This document shows, one piece after another, positions 15,911 through 25,512 of a DNA stretch of 64,000 nucleotides. Where the stretch lies: NCBI RefSeq assembly GCF_005048155.1, contig NZ_SUMB01000006.1, positions 186,001 to 250,000 on the forward strand, read 5' to 3'. Source of the DNA: Streptomyces piniterrae. Lineage in GTDB: Bacteria > Actinomycetota > Actinomycetes > Streptomycetales > Streptomycetaceae. The stretch's first letter is position 1. The number at the start of each line of letters is the position of its first letter. Both the position numbers and the translations under genes were made by a program. The notes beneath the pieces were generated by a model. The model was not told the DNA's origin. It worked only from the letters and a program-made list of their open reading frames with translations, and did not search any database.

Positions 15911-16410
15911 CCGCCGGTGCCGCCGGGCTGCGCGAGATGCGCTGGTGGGACATAGCGCCGGTGCTGGAGCTGGAGCACGATCTCTTCCCCGAGGACGCCT
16001 GGTCGCCCGGCATGTTCTGGTCGGAGCTGGCGCATGCGCGCGGCCCGTTCGCCACCCGCCGCTATCTCGTCGCCGAGCAGGACGGGCGGATCGTGGGCTA
16101 CGGCGGGCTCGCCGCCATCGACGGCACCGGCGACATCCAGACCATCGCCATCGCGCGTGACCAGTGGGGCACCGGCCTCGGCGGCCGGCTGCTGGCCGAA
16201 CTCCTCGGCGCCGCGACCGACTTCGAGTGCCGCGAGGTGCTGCTGGAGGTACGGGTCGACAACGCCCGCGCGCAACGCCTCTACGAGCGCTTCGGCTTCG
16301 AACCCATCGGCTTCCGCCGCGGCTACTACCAGCCCGGCAACGTCGACGCCCTCGTGATGCGCCTCACCACCCAGACCTCCTCCGAAGCACCCTCCGTACA
16401 AGGAACTTGA
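15907..16410 (+). CDS. rimI: Ribosomal protein S18 alanine N-acetyltransferase (RimI-type GNAT)
   Basis: GNAT enzyme expected to acetylate the N-terminal alanine of S18. The 167-residue protein begins at a GTG overlapping the tsaB stop (GTGA). The acetyl-CoA loop QWGTGLGGRLL lies near residues 85-96, followed by EVLLEVRVDNARAQRLYERFGF, the classic motif B. RimI sits between tsaB and tsaD in many actinobacteria, as here. The short C-terminal extension (TTQTSSEAPSVQ) is dispensable-looking. Confidence 0.92.
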   Translation: MTAGAAGLREMRWWDIAPVLELEHDLFPEDAWSPGMFWSELAHARGPFATRRYLVAEQDGRIVGYGGLAAIDGTGDIQTIAIARDQWGTGLGGRLLAELLGAATDFECREVLLEVRVDNARAQRLYERFGFEPIGFRRGYYQPGNVDALVMRLTTQTSSEAPSVQGT

Positions 16411-16415
16411 GAATC

Positions 16416-17546
16416 ATGGCTGACTCCCGCGGCGGACCGCTCGTCCTCGGCATCGAGACCTCCTGCGACGAGACCGGTGTCGGCATCGTCCAAGGCCACA
16501 CCCTGCTCGCCGACGCGGTCGCGTCCAGCGTCGACGAGCACGCGCGCTTCGGCGGAGTGGTCCCGGAGGTGGCCTCGCGGGCACACCTGGAGGCGATGGT
16601 CCCCACCATCCGGCGCGCGCTCAAGGAGGCCGGGGTCGCGGCGAGCGACCTGGACGGCATCGCGGTCACCGCGGGGCCGGGACTGGCCGGTGCGCTGCTG
16701 GTCGGCGTCTCGGCCGCCAAGGCGTACGCCTACGCCCTCGGCAAGCCGCTCTACGGCGTCAACCACCTCGCCTCGCACATCTGCGTCGACCAGCTGGAAC
16801 ACGGCGCGCTGCCCGAGCCGACGATGGCCCTTCTGGTGTCCGGCGGCCACTCCTCCCTCCTCCTGGCCCCGGACATCACCTCCGACGTACGGCCCCTGGG
16901 CTCGACGATCGACGACGCGGCCGGCGAGGCGTTCGACAAGATCGCCCGGGTCCTGCAGCTCGGCTTCCCCGGCGGGCCTGTCATCGACCGCTACGCGCGC
17001 GAGGGCAATCCGGACGCGATCCGCTTCCCGCGCGGTCTGACCGGCCCCCGCGACCCCGTCTACGACTTCTCCTTCTCCGGCCTCAAGACCGCGGTCGCGC
17101 GCTGGATCGAGGCCAAGCGGGCGGCCGGCGAGGACATCCCGGTGGCGGATGTCTCGGCGTCCTTCCAGGAGGCCGTGGTGGATGTGCTGACCCGTAAGGC
17201 CGTCCGGGCCTGCAAGGACAACGGCGTGGACCACCTGATGATCGGCGGCGGGGTCGCTGCCAACTCCCGGCTGCGGGCGATGGCCGAGCGCCGCTGCGAG
17301 GACGCCGGCATCACCCTGCGGGTGCCGCGGCCCAAGCTGTGCACCGACAACGGGGCGATGGTCGCGGCCCTGGGCGCGGAGATGGTGGCCCGCAACCGGC
17401 CGGCCTCCGACTGGGACCTGTCGGCCGACTCGTCCCTGCCGGTCACCGAAACCCATGTCCCCGGAGAGGGCGGGCAGGGCGGCTCCGGGCACCACCACGG
17501 CCACGACCACGTCCACGAGGTGAGCAAGGAGAACCTCTACTCCTGA
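16416..17546 (+). CDS. tsaD: tRNA N6-adenosine threonylcarbamoyltransferase TsaD
   Basis: Catalytic subunit that moves the threonylcarbamoyl group from TC-AMP to A37 of tRNA. The 376-residue protein has the N-terminal LGIETSCDETGVGI signature, the metal ligands His117 and His121 in NHLASHI, the GPGLAGALLVG and LLVSGGHSSLL loops, GGGVAANSRL, and LCTDNGAMVA. Its C-terminus carries an unusual His-rich tail (HHHGHDHVH) that could bind Zn or Ni. ATG at 16416 lies 5 bases after the rimI stop. Confidence 0.96.
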   Translation: MADSRGGPLVLGIETSCDETGVGIVQGHTLLADAVASSVDEHARFGGVVPEVASRAHLEAMVPTIRRALKEAGVAASDLDGIAVTAGPGLAGALLVGVSAAKAYAYALGKPLYGVNHLASHICVDQLEHGALPEPTMALLVSGGHSSLLLAPDITSDVRPLGSTIDDAAGEAFDKIARVLQLGFPGGPVIDRYAREGNPDAIRFPRGLTGPRDPVYDFSFSGLKTAVARWIEAKRAAGEDIPVADVSASFQEAVVDVLTRKAVRACKDNGVDHLMIGGGVAANSRLRAMAERRCEDAGITLRVPRPKLCTDNGAMVAALGAEMVARNRPASDWDLSADSSLPVTETHVPGEGGQGGSGHHHGHDHVHEVSKENLYS

Positions 17547-17705
17547 GGACGTCTACTTCCTGAGGACCGCTGCTCCTGAGAACTCCACTCGCGTGCAGCT
17601 CTGCTCACGTCGGGCGCAAATCCCGGGCACCGCCCTGCCGGGGCGTCTGCTGCGGTCATACTCTGGGCGGGAGCAGCGGTGCGTGTGCGGGGAGGGCGGC
17701 AGGCC

Positions 17706-18071
17706 GTGGACTGGTTCTGGTGGGTCTTCATCTTGTTCATGTCGGGTGGCTTCGCGAAGGTCGCCGACATGGCCCGCGACGCTCTGCGCACCCGGCACAA
17801 GCGCAAGATGGAGCGCCTGGAGACCGCCCGCCAGGAGCGGCTGGAACTCGCCGACGCGCACAAGCCGCCGCAGCCGGTGTGCGGTTGCACCCACCATCTC
17901 GCCAAGCACGACAAGCAGGGCAAGTGCCATGAGCGGGTCGAGGTCGCGGTCGCCTGGGACGCGGACCACAAGCCGACGCACTACGAGGCCGGCCAGTGCA
18001 CCTGCCAGCAGTACGTAGGCCCGCAGCCGCTCGCCCAGATCTATGCCGAGGACCTCACCGACCTGGCGTGA
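17706..18071 (+). CDS. Small membrane-anchored Cys/His-rich protein
   Basis: A 121-residue protein: an N-terminal hydrophobic segment (WFWWVFILFMSGGF), a charged coiled-coil-like stretch (RTRHKRKMERLETARQERLEL), then CGCTHHLAKHDKQGKCH and, 30 residues later, CTCQQYVG. The five Cys and several His in these clusters are arranged as a likely zinc site on the cytoplasmic face. GTG at 17706 follows GGAGGGCGGC; a longer form from 17679 is possible. The gene converges with the methyltransferase, with only 9 bases between stops. Function unknown. Confidence 0.75.
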   Translation: MDWFWWVFILFMSGGFAKVADMARDALRTRHKRKMERLETARQERLELADAHKPPQPVCGCTHHLAKHDKQGKCHERVEVAVAWDADHKPTHYEAGQCTCQQYVGPQPLAQIYAEDLTDLA

Positions 18072-18080
18072 GGCCCCCGT

Positions 18081-19289
18081 TCAGGCTTCGGCGGCCGGGT
18101 GCCCCAGCAGCATCGCGGGGGCACCGGCGACCCGGGTCAGGAAGATCGTGCAGGAGTGCGGGCCGCCGCCCAGCTTCAGCTTCTTCCGCAGCTCCTCCGG
18201 CTCGACCGGCGAGCCGCGCTTCTTGATCACCGCGATGCCGACCTCGCGCTCGCGCAGCAGCGCCTTCAGCTTCTTGACGTTGAACGGCAGCACATCCGTG
18301 ATCGCGTAGGCGGTGGCGTACGCGGTCTCCGCCGGCTGGTCCGCGGTGATGTACGCGATCGTCGGGTCGATCAGCCGGCCACCGACCTGCCGGGCGACAT
18401 CCGCGACGAGATGGGCCCGGATGACGGCGCCGTCCGGCTCGTACAACCAGGCGCCGACAGGGCCCGGCTCGGGATCGGGCAGCCCCGCGCCGAGCAGCGA
18501 GTCGCCGGCCGGGAGCAGGGTGGCGCGGCGCCCGCCGTGGACCGGCAGCGGCATCTCCCCGGAGCCCCGGGCGAACCACAACACCGCTTCCTTCACCTCG
18601 CCGTGGTCGGAGATCCACTCCGTCTCGGCGTCGTCGGGCAGCGCGTCGTGCGGCACACCGGGCGCGATCTTCAGTGCCGCGTAGGGAGCGGTACGGGCTG
18701 CCTCGACGGCCCACGACAGCGGTGGCGAGTACGCCTCCGGGTCGAAGATCCGGCCACCCCTCGTCCTGCTCCGCCGCGCCGGGTCGACGAACACCGCGTC
18801 ATATCCGGTGGTGTCCACCTCCATGACGTCCGCGCACCGCACCTCGATCAGCTCCGCCAGCCCCAGCGCCTCGGCGTTCGCCCGCGCGGCGGCACAGGCC
18901 AGCGGATCGCGGTCGACGGCGAGCACCGAGATCCCGGCACGGGCCAGCGCGATCGCGTCACCGCCGATCCCGGAGCAGAGGTCGGCCAGCGTACGGACAC
19001 CCAGCGCGGCGAGCCGGGCCGCGCGGTGCGCGGCGACGGACGCGCGGGTGGACTGCTCGACGCCGTTCGGCGTGAAGTACATCCGCCCCGCGTCGGCCCC
19101 GAACTTCGCCGCGGCGCGTTGGCGCAGCCGGGCCTGGGTGAGGGCCGCGGACACGAGGGGCGCGTCGTGGTCGCGGCGCAGCCGGGTCGCCGCGCTCAGC
19201 TCGTCGGCGGGGTCGAAGTCCCGCAGCGTGTCCAGGAGCGTCTGCCCCTCCGGGGTGAGCAGGGCGGCGAAGGCGTCGAGGTCGTTCAC
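18081..19289 (-). CDS. Class I SAM-dependent methyltransferase with THUMP-like C-terminus
   Basis: A 402-residue methyltransferase. Motif I is LADLCSGIGGDAIALA (about residue 100), followed by VLAVDRDPLAC and a DPARR motif IV (AVFVDPARRS). The C-terminal region ending KKRGSPVEPEELRKKLKLGG is the THUMP-like segment, suggesting an RNA or translation-related substrate. The substrate is not known to me. Its GTG start overlaps the SEDS gene's stop (GTGA), so the two form one minus-strand transcript whose promoter region faces groES. Confidence 0.87.
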   Translation of the reverse strand: MNDLDAFAALLTPEGQTLLDTLRDFDPADELSAATRLRRDHDAPLVSAALTQARLRQRAAAKFGADAGRMYFTPNGVEQSTRASVAAHRAARLAALGVRTLADLCSGIGGDAIALARAGISVLAVDRDPLACAAARANAEALGLAELIEVRCADVMEVDTTGYDAVFVDPARRSRTRGGRIFDPEAYSPPLSWAVEAARTAPYAALKIAPGVPHDALPDDAETEWISDHGEVKEAVLWFARGSGEMPLPVHGGRRATLLPAGDSLLGAGLPDPEPGPVGAWLYEPDGAVIRAHLVADVARQVGGRLIDPTIAYITADQPAETAYATAYAITDVLPFNVKKLKALLREREVGIAVIKKRGSPVEPEELRKKLKLGGGPHSCTIFLTRVAGAPAMLLGHPAAEA

Positions 19290-20743
19290 GGTGCCATTGT
19301 CTCCCCCGCCTTCGGCTCTCCCGCCGCCCTCGCCGGCTCCTGCCGGCGTCGCGCGCGATCGCTCACGCGCAGCAGCAACGCCACCATCACCCAGTTCGCC
19401 ACCAGCGACGACCCGCCCTTCGCCAGGAACGGCAGCGCCTTGCCGGTGAGGGGGATCAGGCCCGTGACGCCGCCGGTGACGACGAAGACCTGGAGCAGCA
19501 GCGCCCCGGAGAGGCCGACGGCGAGGAGCTTGCCGAACGGGTCGCGGGCCGTGAGCGCCACGCGGAACCCGCGCTGCGCGAGCAGTACGTACAGCAGCAG
19601 GACGGCCATCATTCCGGCCAGGCCGAGCTCTTCGCCGACGGTGGTGAGGATGAAGTCGCTGTTGCCCGCGAAGCCGATCAGCTCGGGGTGGCCCTGGCCC
19701 AGGCCGCTGCCGCCGATGCCGCCGCTGCCGAAGCTGAACAGCGCCTGCCCGAGCTGGTCGGACAGGCCCGCCGCCCGGCCCTCGGGGGTGAACGCCGTCA
19801 TCGGGTTCTGCCACGCCTCGATCCGGCCCTTGACGTGCGGTTCGATGGAGCCGACGGTGATCGCGCCGACGGTGGCCAGGGCCAGCCCGCAGAGCACCCA
19901 GCTGGTGCGCTCGGTGGCCATGTAGAGCATGATCACGAACACCCCGAAGAAGATCAGCGAGGTGCCCAGGTCGCGTTCGAAGACCAGCACCAGAAGGCTG
20001 ATCGCCCAGATCGTGAAGATCGGTGCGAGCTGGCGGCCCGGGGGCAGTTGGACGCCCAGGAAGCGGCGGCCGGTCAGTGCGAGCGCGTCGCGGTTGACCG
20101 TCAGATAGCCGGCGAAGAACACCGCGATGGCGATCTTGACGAACTCGCCGGGCTGCAGCGACAGCGGGCCGATGAAGATCCAGCGCTTGGCGCCGAACGT
20201 GTCGCCGGGGAAGAACGCCGGCGCCATCAGCATCACCAGCGCGACCGCCATCGTCAGATAGATGTAACGCTGTAACAGGCGGTGGTCCTTGAGCAGGATC
20301 AGCACGGCGACACAGACCGCCACGCCGATGCCGGTCCACACCAGTTGGCCGGTGGCGGCCGGCGCCATCTTCAGCCGCGGTGTCGCCGCGTAGGTGATGT
20401 CCAGGCGGTGCAGCAGCACCAGGCCGATGCCGGTCAGCAGGGCGGCCACCGGCAGGATCAGCGGATCGGCGCGCGGCGCGAAGCGGCGGACGACCAGATG
20501 CGGGACCAGCGCCACGAGCACCATGCCGACCGCGAAGCGGACCAGGCCGTCGGGCAGCCGGCCGGTCATCGACAGGCCGGTGTAGACATAGCCGAAGACG
20601 GCGATCAGTGCGACGAGGGCGAGCAGCCATGCCTCGGTGCGGCGGCGGTCCGGCGCCTGGGCGAGCGCGGCGAACGTCATGGTGCGCTCGGCGTCGCTCT
20701 CCGGCTCCCCGGTTCTCCGGGCAGCGCTCGTCAGTCCACGCAC
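19286..20743 (-). CDS. SEDS-family protein (FtsW/RodA/SpoVE type)
   Basis: Predicted peptidoglycan glycosyltransferase of the SEDS family, an integral membrane protein with about 10-12 hydrophobic segments. Supporting motifs: FGAKRWIFIGPLSLQPGEFVKIA, SFGSGGIGGSGLGQG, and DFILTTVGEELGLAG, all typical of FtsW/RodA. The GTG at 20743 with GGAGGA gives 485 residues; an ATG at 20680 (464 residues) is the alternative. A cognate penicillin-binding protein is not adjacent. It is divergent from groES, with CIRCE operators in between. Actinobacteria carry several SEDS paralogues; which one this is cannot be told from context. Confidence 0.88.
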   Translation of the reverse strand: MRGLTSAARRTGEPESDAERTMTFAALAQAPDRRRTEAWLLALVALIAVFGYVYTGLSMTGRLPDGLVRFAVGMVLVALVPHLVVRRFAPRADPLILPVAALLTGIGLVLLHRLDITYAATPRLKMAPAATGQLVWTGIGVAVCVAVLILLKDHRLLQRYIYLTMAVALVMLMAPAFFPGDTFGAKRWIFIGPLSLQPGEFVKIAIAVFFAGYLTVNRDALALTGRRFLGVQLPPGRQLAPIFTIWAISLLVLVFERDLGTSLIFFGVFVIMLYMATERTSWVLCGLALATVGAITVGSIEPHVKGRIEAWQNPMTAFTPEGRAAGLSDQLGQALFSFGSGGIGGSGLGQGHPELIGFAGNSDFILTTVGEELGLAGMMAVLLLYVLLAQRGFRVALTARDPFGKLLAVGLSGALLLQVFVVTGGVTGLIPLTGKALPFLAKGGSSLVANWVMVALLLRVSDRARRRQEPARAAGEPKAGETMAP

Positions 20744-20921
20744 GGGATTCCTCCGCCATCGATCGTCGGAGCCGCGGGCCCGCGTGGGGGACGGTCCGTA
20801 CATCGGCTCGGCAGTCGGGGGAGTAGACGAGGTGGCAGGTGGGACGGTTGCCACGGAACCGGAAGGTGTGTCCGATTTGGCACCGGTCGGCGCGCGAGGA
20901 CGTGGCGCGCACCTCGCCACG

Positions 20922-20948
20922 TTGGCACTCCGCTTGACCGAGTGCTAA
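20922..20948. promoter_or_regulatory. CIRCE operator 1 (HrcA)
   Basis: TTGGCACTC-N9-GAGTGCTAA, one mismatch from the canonical CIRCE TTAGCACTC-N9-GAGTGCTAA. HrcA binds such sites to repress groE in non-stressed cells. It overlaps the likely groES -35, TTGACC at 20934-20939. Confidence 0.9.
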
Positions 20949-20962
20949 CCGCGTCATAGTCT
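20934..20962 (+). promoter_or_regulatory. Probable groES promoter
   Basis: TTGACC at 20934-20939 and TAGTCT at 20957-20962, 17 bases apart, read as a housekeeping sigma promoter. It is embedded in the first CIRCE and just before the second, so HrcA would occlude polymerase. The resulting leader is about 125 bases. Confidence 0.65.
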
Positions 20963-20967
20963 CGGCG

Positions 20968-20994
20968 TTGGCACTCTCCGCTGGGGAGTGCCAA
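20968..20994. promoter_or_regulatory. CIRCE operator 2 (HrcA)
   Basis: TTGGCACTC-N9-GAGTGCCAA, a perfect 9-base inverted repeat. It lies 19 bases after CIRCE 1, near the expected transcription start. Two tandem CIRCE copies before groES fit tight HrcA control. The remaining bases of the 353-base SEDS-groES gap show nothing else I can name. Confidence 0.9.
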
Positions 20995-21096
20995 ACACAC
21001 AGCGACGGGCAGGTCCGGCACCCGCGACGACGGATCCACCTGGTCGCCACCTCAGACAGTTAACCCCGTGAGATCTCCGAAGGGGGAGGTCGGATC

Positions 21097-21405
21097 GTGA
21101 CGACCGCCAGCTCCAAGGTTGCCATCAAGCCGCTTGAGGACCGCATTGTGGTCCAGCCGCTCGACGCCGAGCAGACCACGGCCTCGGGCCTGGTCATTCC
21201 GGACACTGCCAAGGAGAAGCCCCAGGAGGGCGTCGTCCTGGCCGTGGGCCCGGGCCGCTTCGAGGACGGCAACCGTCTTCCGCTCGACGTCAGCGTCGGC
21301 GACGTCGTGCTCTACAGCAAGTACGGCGGCACCGAGGTGAAGTACAGCGGCGAGGAGTACCTCGTCCTCTCGGCTCGCGATGTCCTCGCGATCGTCGAGA
21401 AGTAA
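21097..21405 (+). CDS. groES: Co-chaperonin GroES
   Basis: 10-kDa lid of the GroEL folding chamber, 102 residues. The signature KPLEDRIVVQPL lies at about 11-22, the mobile-loop region includes EQTTASGLVIPDTAKEKPQEG, and the C-terminus reads VLSARDVLAIVEK. GTG at 21097 follows GGGGGAGG. Control is by the two CIRCE sites upstream; a hairpin between groES and groEL may set their ratio. Confidence 0.98.
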   Translation: MTTASSKVAIKPLEDRIVVQPLDAEQTTASGLVIPDTAKEKPQEGVVLAVGPGRFEDGNRLPLDVSVGDVVLYSKYGGTEVKYSGEEYLVLSARDVLAIVEK

Positions 21406-21425
21406 GTCACCCGGAATTGCCTGAT

Positions 21426-21472
21426 CTGCGCCCCTGGTTCCCGCGTCTAAACAACCCGGGGCAGGGGCGCAG
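21426..21472 (+). terminator. Hairpin with T-run between groES and groEL
   Basis: CTGCGCCCCTG pairs with CAGGGGCGCAG (11 bp) and is followed by TTCGTTTT. It stands in the 135-base gap between groES and groEL. It could terminate part of the groES transcripts, giving a separate short mRNA, or act as a processing/stability element. Confidence 0.65.
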
Positions 21473-21540
21473 TTCGTTTTGAGCGATAGCGGTCGCCGGT
21501 GCGTGGCCGAGGATCGCAACGAGAGGACTTGAAGCAACCC

Positions 21541-23166
<1,626 letters not shown>

Positions 23167-23226
23167 CGCGAGCCGTCGGGTAACCGTCCGCCGCGTTCTC
23201 GCGCAGGCGGCCGCGTAATCGGCGGA

Positions 23227-23269
23227 AAGGCCCCTGTTCCCGGTCCTGAGCGACGGGAACAGGGGCCTT
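23227..23269 (+). terminator. Terminator after groEL
   Basis: A perfect 15-bp stem, AAGGCCCCTGTTCCC with its complement GGGAACAGGGGCCTT, and a 13-base loop, followed by CCCGTTTG. It ends the groES-groEL transcription unit. Confidence 0.9.
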
Positions 23270-23361
23270 CCCGTTTGCTGTCCGGTTGTTGACGGGCGAC
23301 GTCAGCGCCCCGGTGACCGCCTCGGTGACGTTGTGGCGGTGCCCATGTCGCGGCGACCTGC

Positions 23362-24054
23362 TCAGAGCGTGCCGAGTTGCCGCATCAGGCTCATGACGTC
23401 GTAGTGCCACCAGCCTTCCTGGATCCGTCCTCCGCGGAACCGGAACGTCGTGGTCCCGGTCATGGTGCACACCTTGCCGGTCGGCTGGACGCCCATGAAT
23501 TCGCCCTGGTGGGTGCCGGTCCAGGTCCACCGCGTCACGACGTCGTCGCCCTGGGCGATCTGGGAGTCGAGGTTGAACGTGAAATCGAAGGCGGCGCGCC
23601 ATGAGGTGACGTCATCACGCATGACGTTGCGCCCGATCACGGTCTCCTCTTCCTTGATGATGTCGTGGTCCCGGTAGTCGCCCGCGAAAATCTCATCGAT
23701 GGTGTCGAGGTTGCCGCCGACGGCGATCTCGTGGAAGAACCGGCGGGCGGTTGCGGTGTTCAACTGTTCGTCCCGGACGACGTCGAGGTCGGTGAAGGAC
23801 GGCATCCCGTCGCAGAGGTCCACCATCTCCCGGAAGATCCGGTCGGTCTCCGGGAGCTTCGAGTTCTTCACGGCGTCTTCGTGCGAAGGGAATTCGACGA
23901 TCTCGACGTAGTGGGACGCGTCGGAACGGTCCTTGCCGATGAGGCTGTGGGTGGCGGTCCGCTTGCCCTTGGTCTGCTCGACCCACTTGTCCAGCAGCTC
24001 GTTCATGCCCTCGGGCCGCTCGGTCTTGTAGTCGATTATCTGTACGAATTTCAT
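23362..24054 (-). CDS. SnoaL-like (NTF2-fold) protein with N-terminal dimeric alpha/beta-barrel-like region
   Basis: A 230-residue protein in two parts. Residues 1-100 start MKFVQIIDYKTERPEGMNELLDKW and contain SHYVEIVEFPSHEDA, resembling an ABM/dimeric alpha-beta barrel domain. Residues 105-230 resemble a SnoaL-like polyketide cyclase domain (RRFFHEIAVGGNLDTIDEIF, YRDHD, FDFTFN, VVTRWTWTGTHQGEFMG, GGRIQEGWWHYD). NTF2-fold proteins of this type include ester cyclases and isomerases, but no pathway context is present here, so substrate and role are unknown. It is preceded by 195 bases containing the groEL terminator. Confidence 0.75.
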   Translation of the reverse strand: MKFVQIIDYKTERPEGMNELLDKWVEQTKGKRTATHSLIGKDRSDASHYVEIVEFPSHEDAVKNSKLPETDRIFREMVDLCDGMPSFTDLDVVRDEQLNTATARRFFHEIAVGGNLDTIDEIFAGDYRDHDIIKEEETVIGRNVMRDDVTSWRAAFDFTFNLDSQIAQGDDVVTRWTWTGTHQGEFMGVQPTGKVCTMTGTTTFRFRGGRIQEGWWHYDVMSLMRQLGTL

Positions 24055-24117
24055 GCCGCCTCCCTCGGTGCGGATGGGATGCCTCCATTTTAGTGAGAAA
24101 TGGGCGTTATGCCGTGG

Positions 24118-25176
24118 TCAGGCCGAGCGGTCCTGGCCCGCCGGGTGCACCGGGTCCGCGAACGGCAGGCCGGCCGCGAACCGCGCCACCTCGTCCAGCG
24201 CCCGGTCGGCCAGACGGTGCAGCTCGCCGCCCAGGGAGCCGGCGAGATGCGGGGTGAGCAGGACGTTCGGCAGGTCGTACAACGGGGAGTCGGGGGGCGG
24301 GAGTTCGGGGTCGGTGACGTCGAGGACCGCATGGAGACGGCCGGTCAGCAGCTCGGCGAGCAGGGCCGTTTCCTCGACGAGGGAGCCGCGGGCGGTGTTG
24401 ATGAGGGTCGCCCCGTCCGGCATCAGGGCCAGTTCGCGGGCGCCGAGGAGATGGTGGGTGGACGGCAGCTGGGGGGCGTGCGCGGTGACGATGTCGCTCT
24501 CGGCGCAGAGGGTGTCGAGGGGGACCGGCGTCACGCCCAGGTGGGCGGCCCCGGCGGTGTCGACGTAGGGATCGTGCAGCAGAACGCGCAGGTCAAAGGG
24601 GCGGAGAAGCTCGATGAGGCGGCGGCCGATGCGGGAGGCGCCGATGATGCCGACGGTGCGGCCGTAGTTGCCGGCGCCGGCCAGTTCACGCTGCCAGTCG
24701 TGCGGGGCGCGCAGGGTGCGGTAGCGGTGGGCGGTGTGCAGAACGCGCTTGTTGGCGAAGAGGATCGCGGCGAGGGTGTATTCGGCGACGGGCAGCGCGT
24801 TGACGGAGGCCGCCGAGGTGACGGTGATCCCGCGTTGCCAACAGGCCTCGGTGATGTGGTGTTTGACCGATCCGGCGGCGTGGACGACGGCGCGCAGCCG
24901 GGGCGCCGCCGCCAGCACCCGCTCGGTGAGCCGCGGGGCGCCCCAGCAGGTGAGGAGCACCTCGGCGTCGGCGAGCGCGGCGGCCACCTCGGGTGCGGGG
25001 TCGGCCAACTCGTGGGCGACGAGGCGGGAGTCGGTGCGGGTGAGGGCCGCGAGGCGGGTGTGGTGGCGGGCGTCGAGGAGCCGGTCGGCGACGCCGGGGC
25101 CCATGGACAGCAGCAGGGCTGGCCGGGAGTGCGGGATATCCCCAGGTCCTGGGGGATTGTCAGTGGTCGGGTACAT
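24118..25176 (-). CDS. D-isomer-specific 2-hydroxyacid dehydrogenase
   Basis: A 352-residue NAD-dependent oxidoreductase. The catalytic-domain halves flank a Rossmann domain with GIIGASRIGRR at about 176-186, HDPYVD, Arg263 in INTARGSLVEE, and His310 in LLTPHLAGS; these with an acidic residue between form the usual triad. ATG at 25176 is chosen; its ribosome site (GGAG) is a little far. Divergent from the DUF2264 gene across a repeat-rich region, a pairing that suggests shared carbohydrate-linked control. The true substrate is unknown. Confidence 0.88.
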   Translation of the reverse strand: MYPTTDNPPGPGDIPHSRPALLLSMGPGVADRLLDARHHTRLAALTRTDSRLVAHELADPAPEVAAALADAEVLLTCWGAPRLTERVLAAAPRLRAVVHAAGSVKHHITEACWQRGITVTSAASVNALPVAEYTLAAILFANKRVLHTAHRYRTLRAPHDWQRELAGAGNYGRTVGIIGASRIGRRLIELLRPFDLRVLLHDPYVDTAGAAHLGVTPVPLDTLCAESDIVTAHAPQLPSTHHLLGARELALMPDGATLINTARGSLVEETALLAELLTGRLHAVLDVTDPELPPPDSPLYDLPNVLLTPHLAGSLGGELHRLADRALDEVARFAAGLPFADPVHPAGQDRSA

Positions 25177-25512
25177 GGTGGTTACCGGTGCTCCTAGGAC
25201 GGCGTGGCATGGGCGTTGCTGTTCCATGCGTACAGGCCGTGGCCCGGCGGCGACAGGCGCAGGACGGAGAGCGGGACCAGGGGGAGGAGGAAGTTGTTCC
25301 AGATGGGCGTGCACGGAAAGCGGAAGACGGCCGGTATGCCCGGCACCGCCATATGAAGAGGCGACAGGCCGTTCCCGGTCGATCGAGCGTCACCCCAACC
25401 GATCGCTCGATCCCGTCACTTGACGTTTGATCACCCGTCTCTTGACGTTCGATCACTCGCGGCTGAAGGATTCCCGCGTCACCCGGCCACCCACCCTCCC
25501 CAGGGGAAGCCC
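25177..25512. promoter_or_regulatory. Divergent intergenic region with candidate operators
   Basis: Contains GATCGAGCG at 25381-25389 and its exact complement CGCTCGATC at 25404-25412 (14-base spacer). Two near-identical 16-base units follow, CTTGACGTTTGATCAC at 25419-25434 and CTTGACGTTCGATCAC at 25441-25456, spaced 22 bases, two helical turns. All lie within 130 bases of the DUF2264 start. Such phased repeats look like sites for a regulator not encoded in the immediate flanks. Confidence 0.5.
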
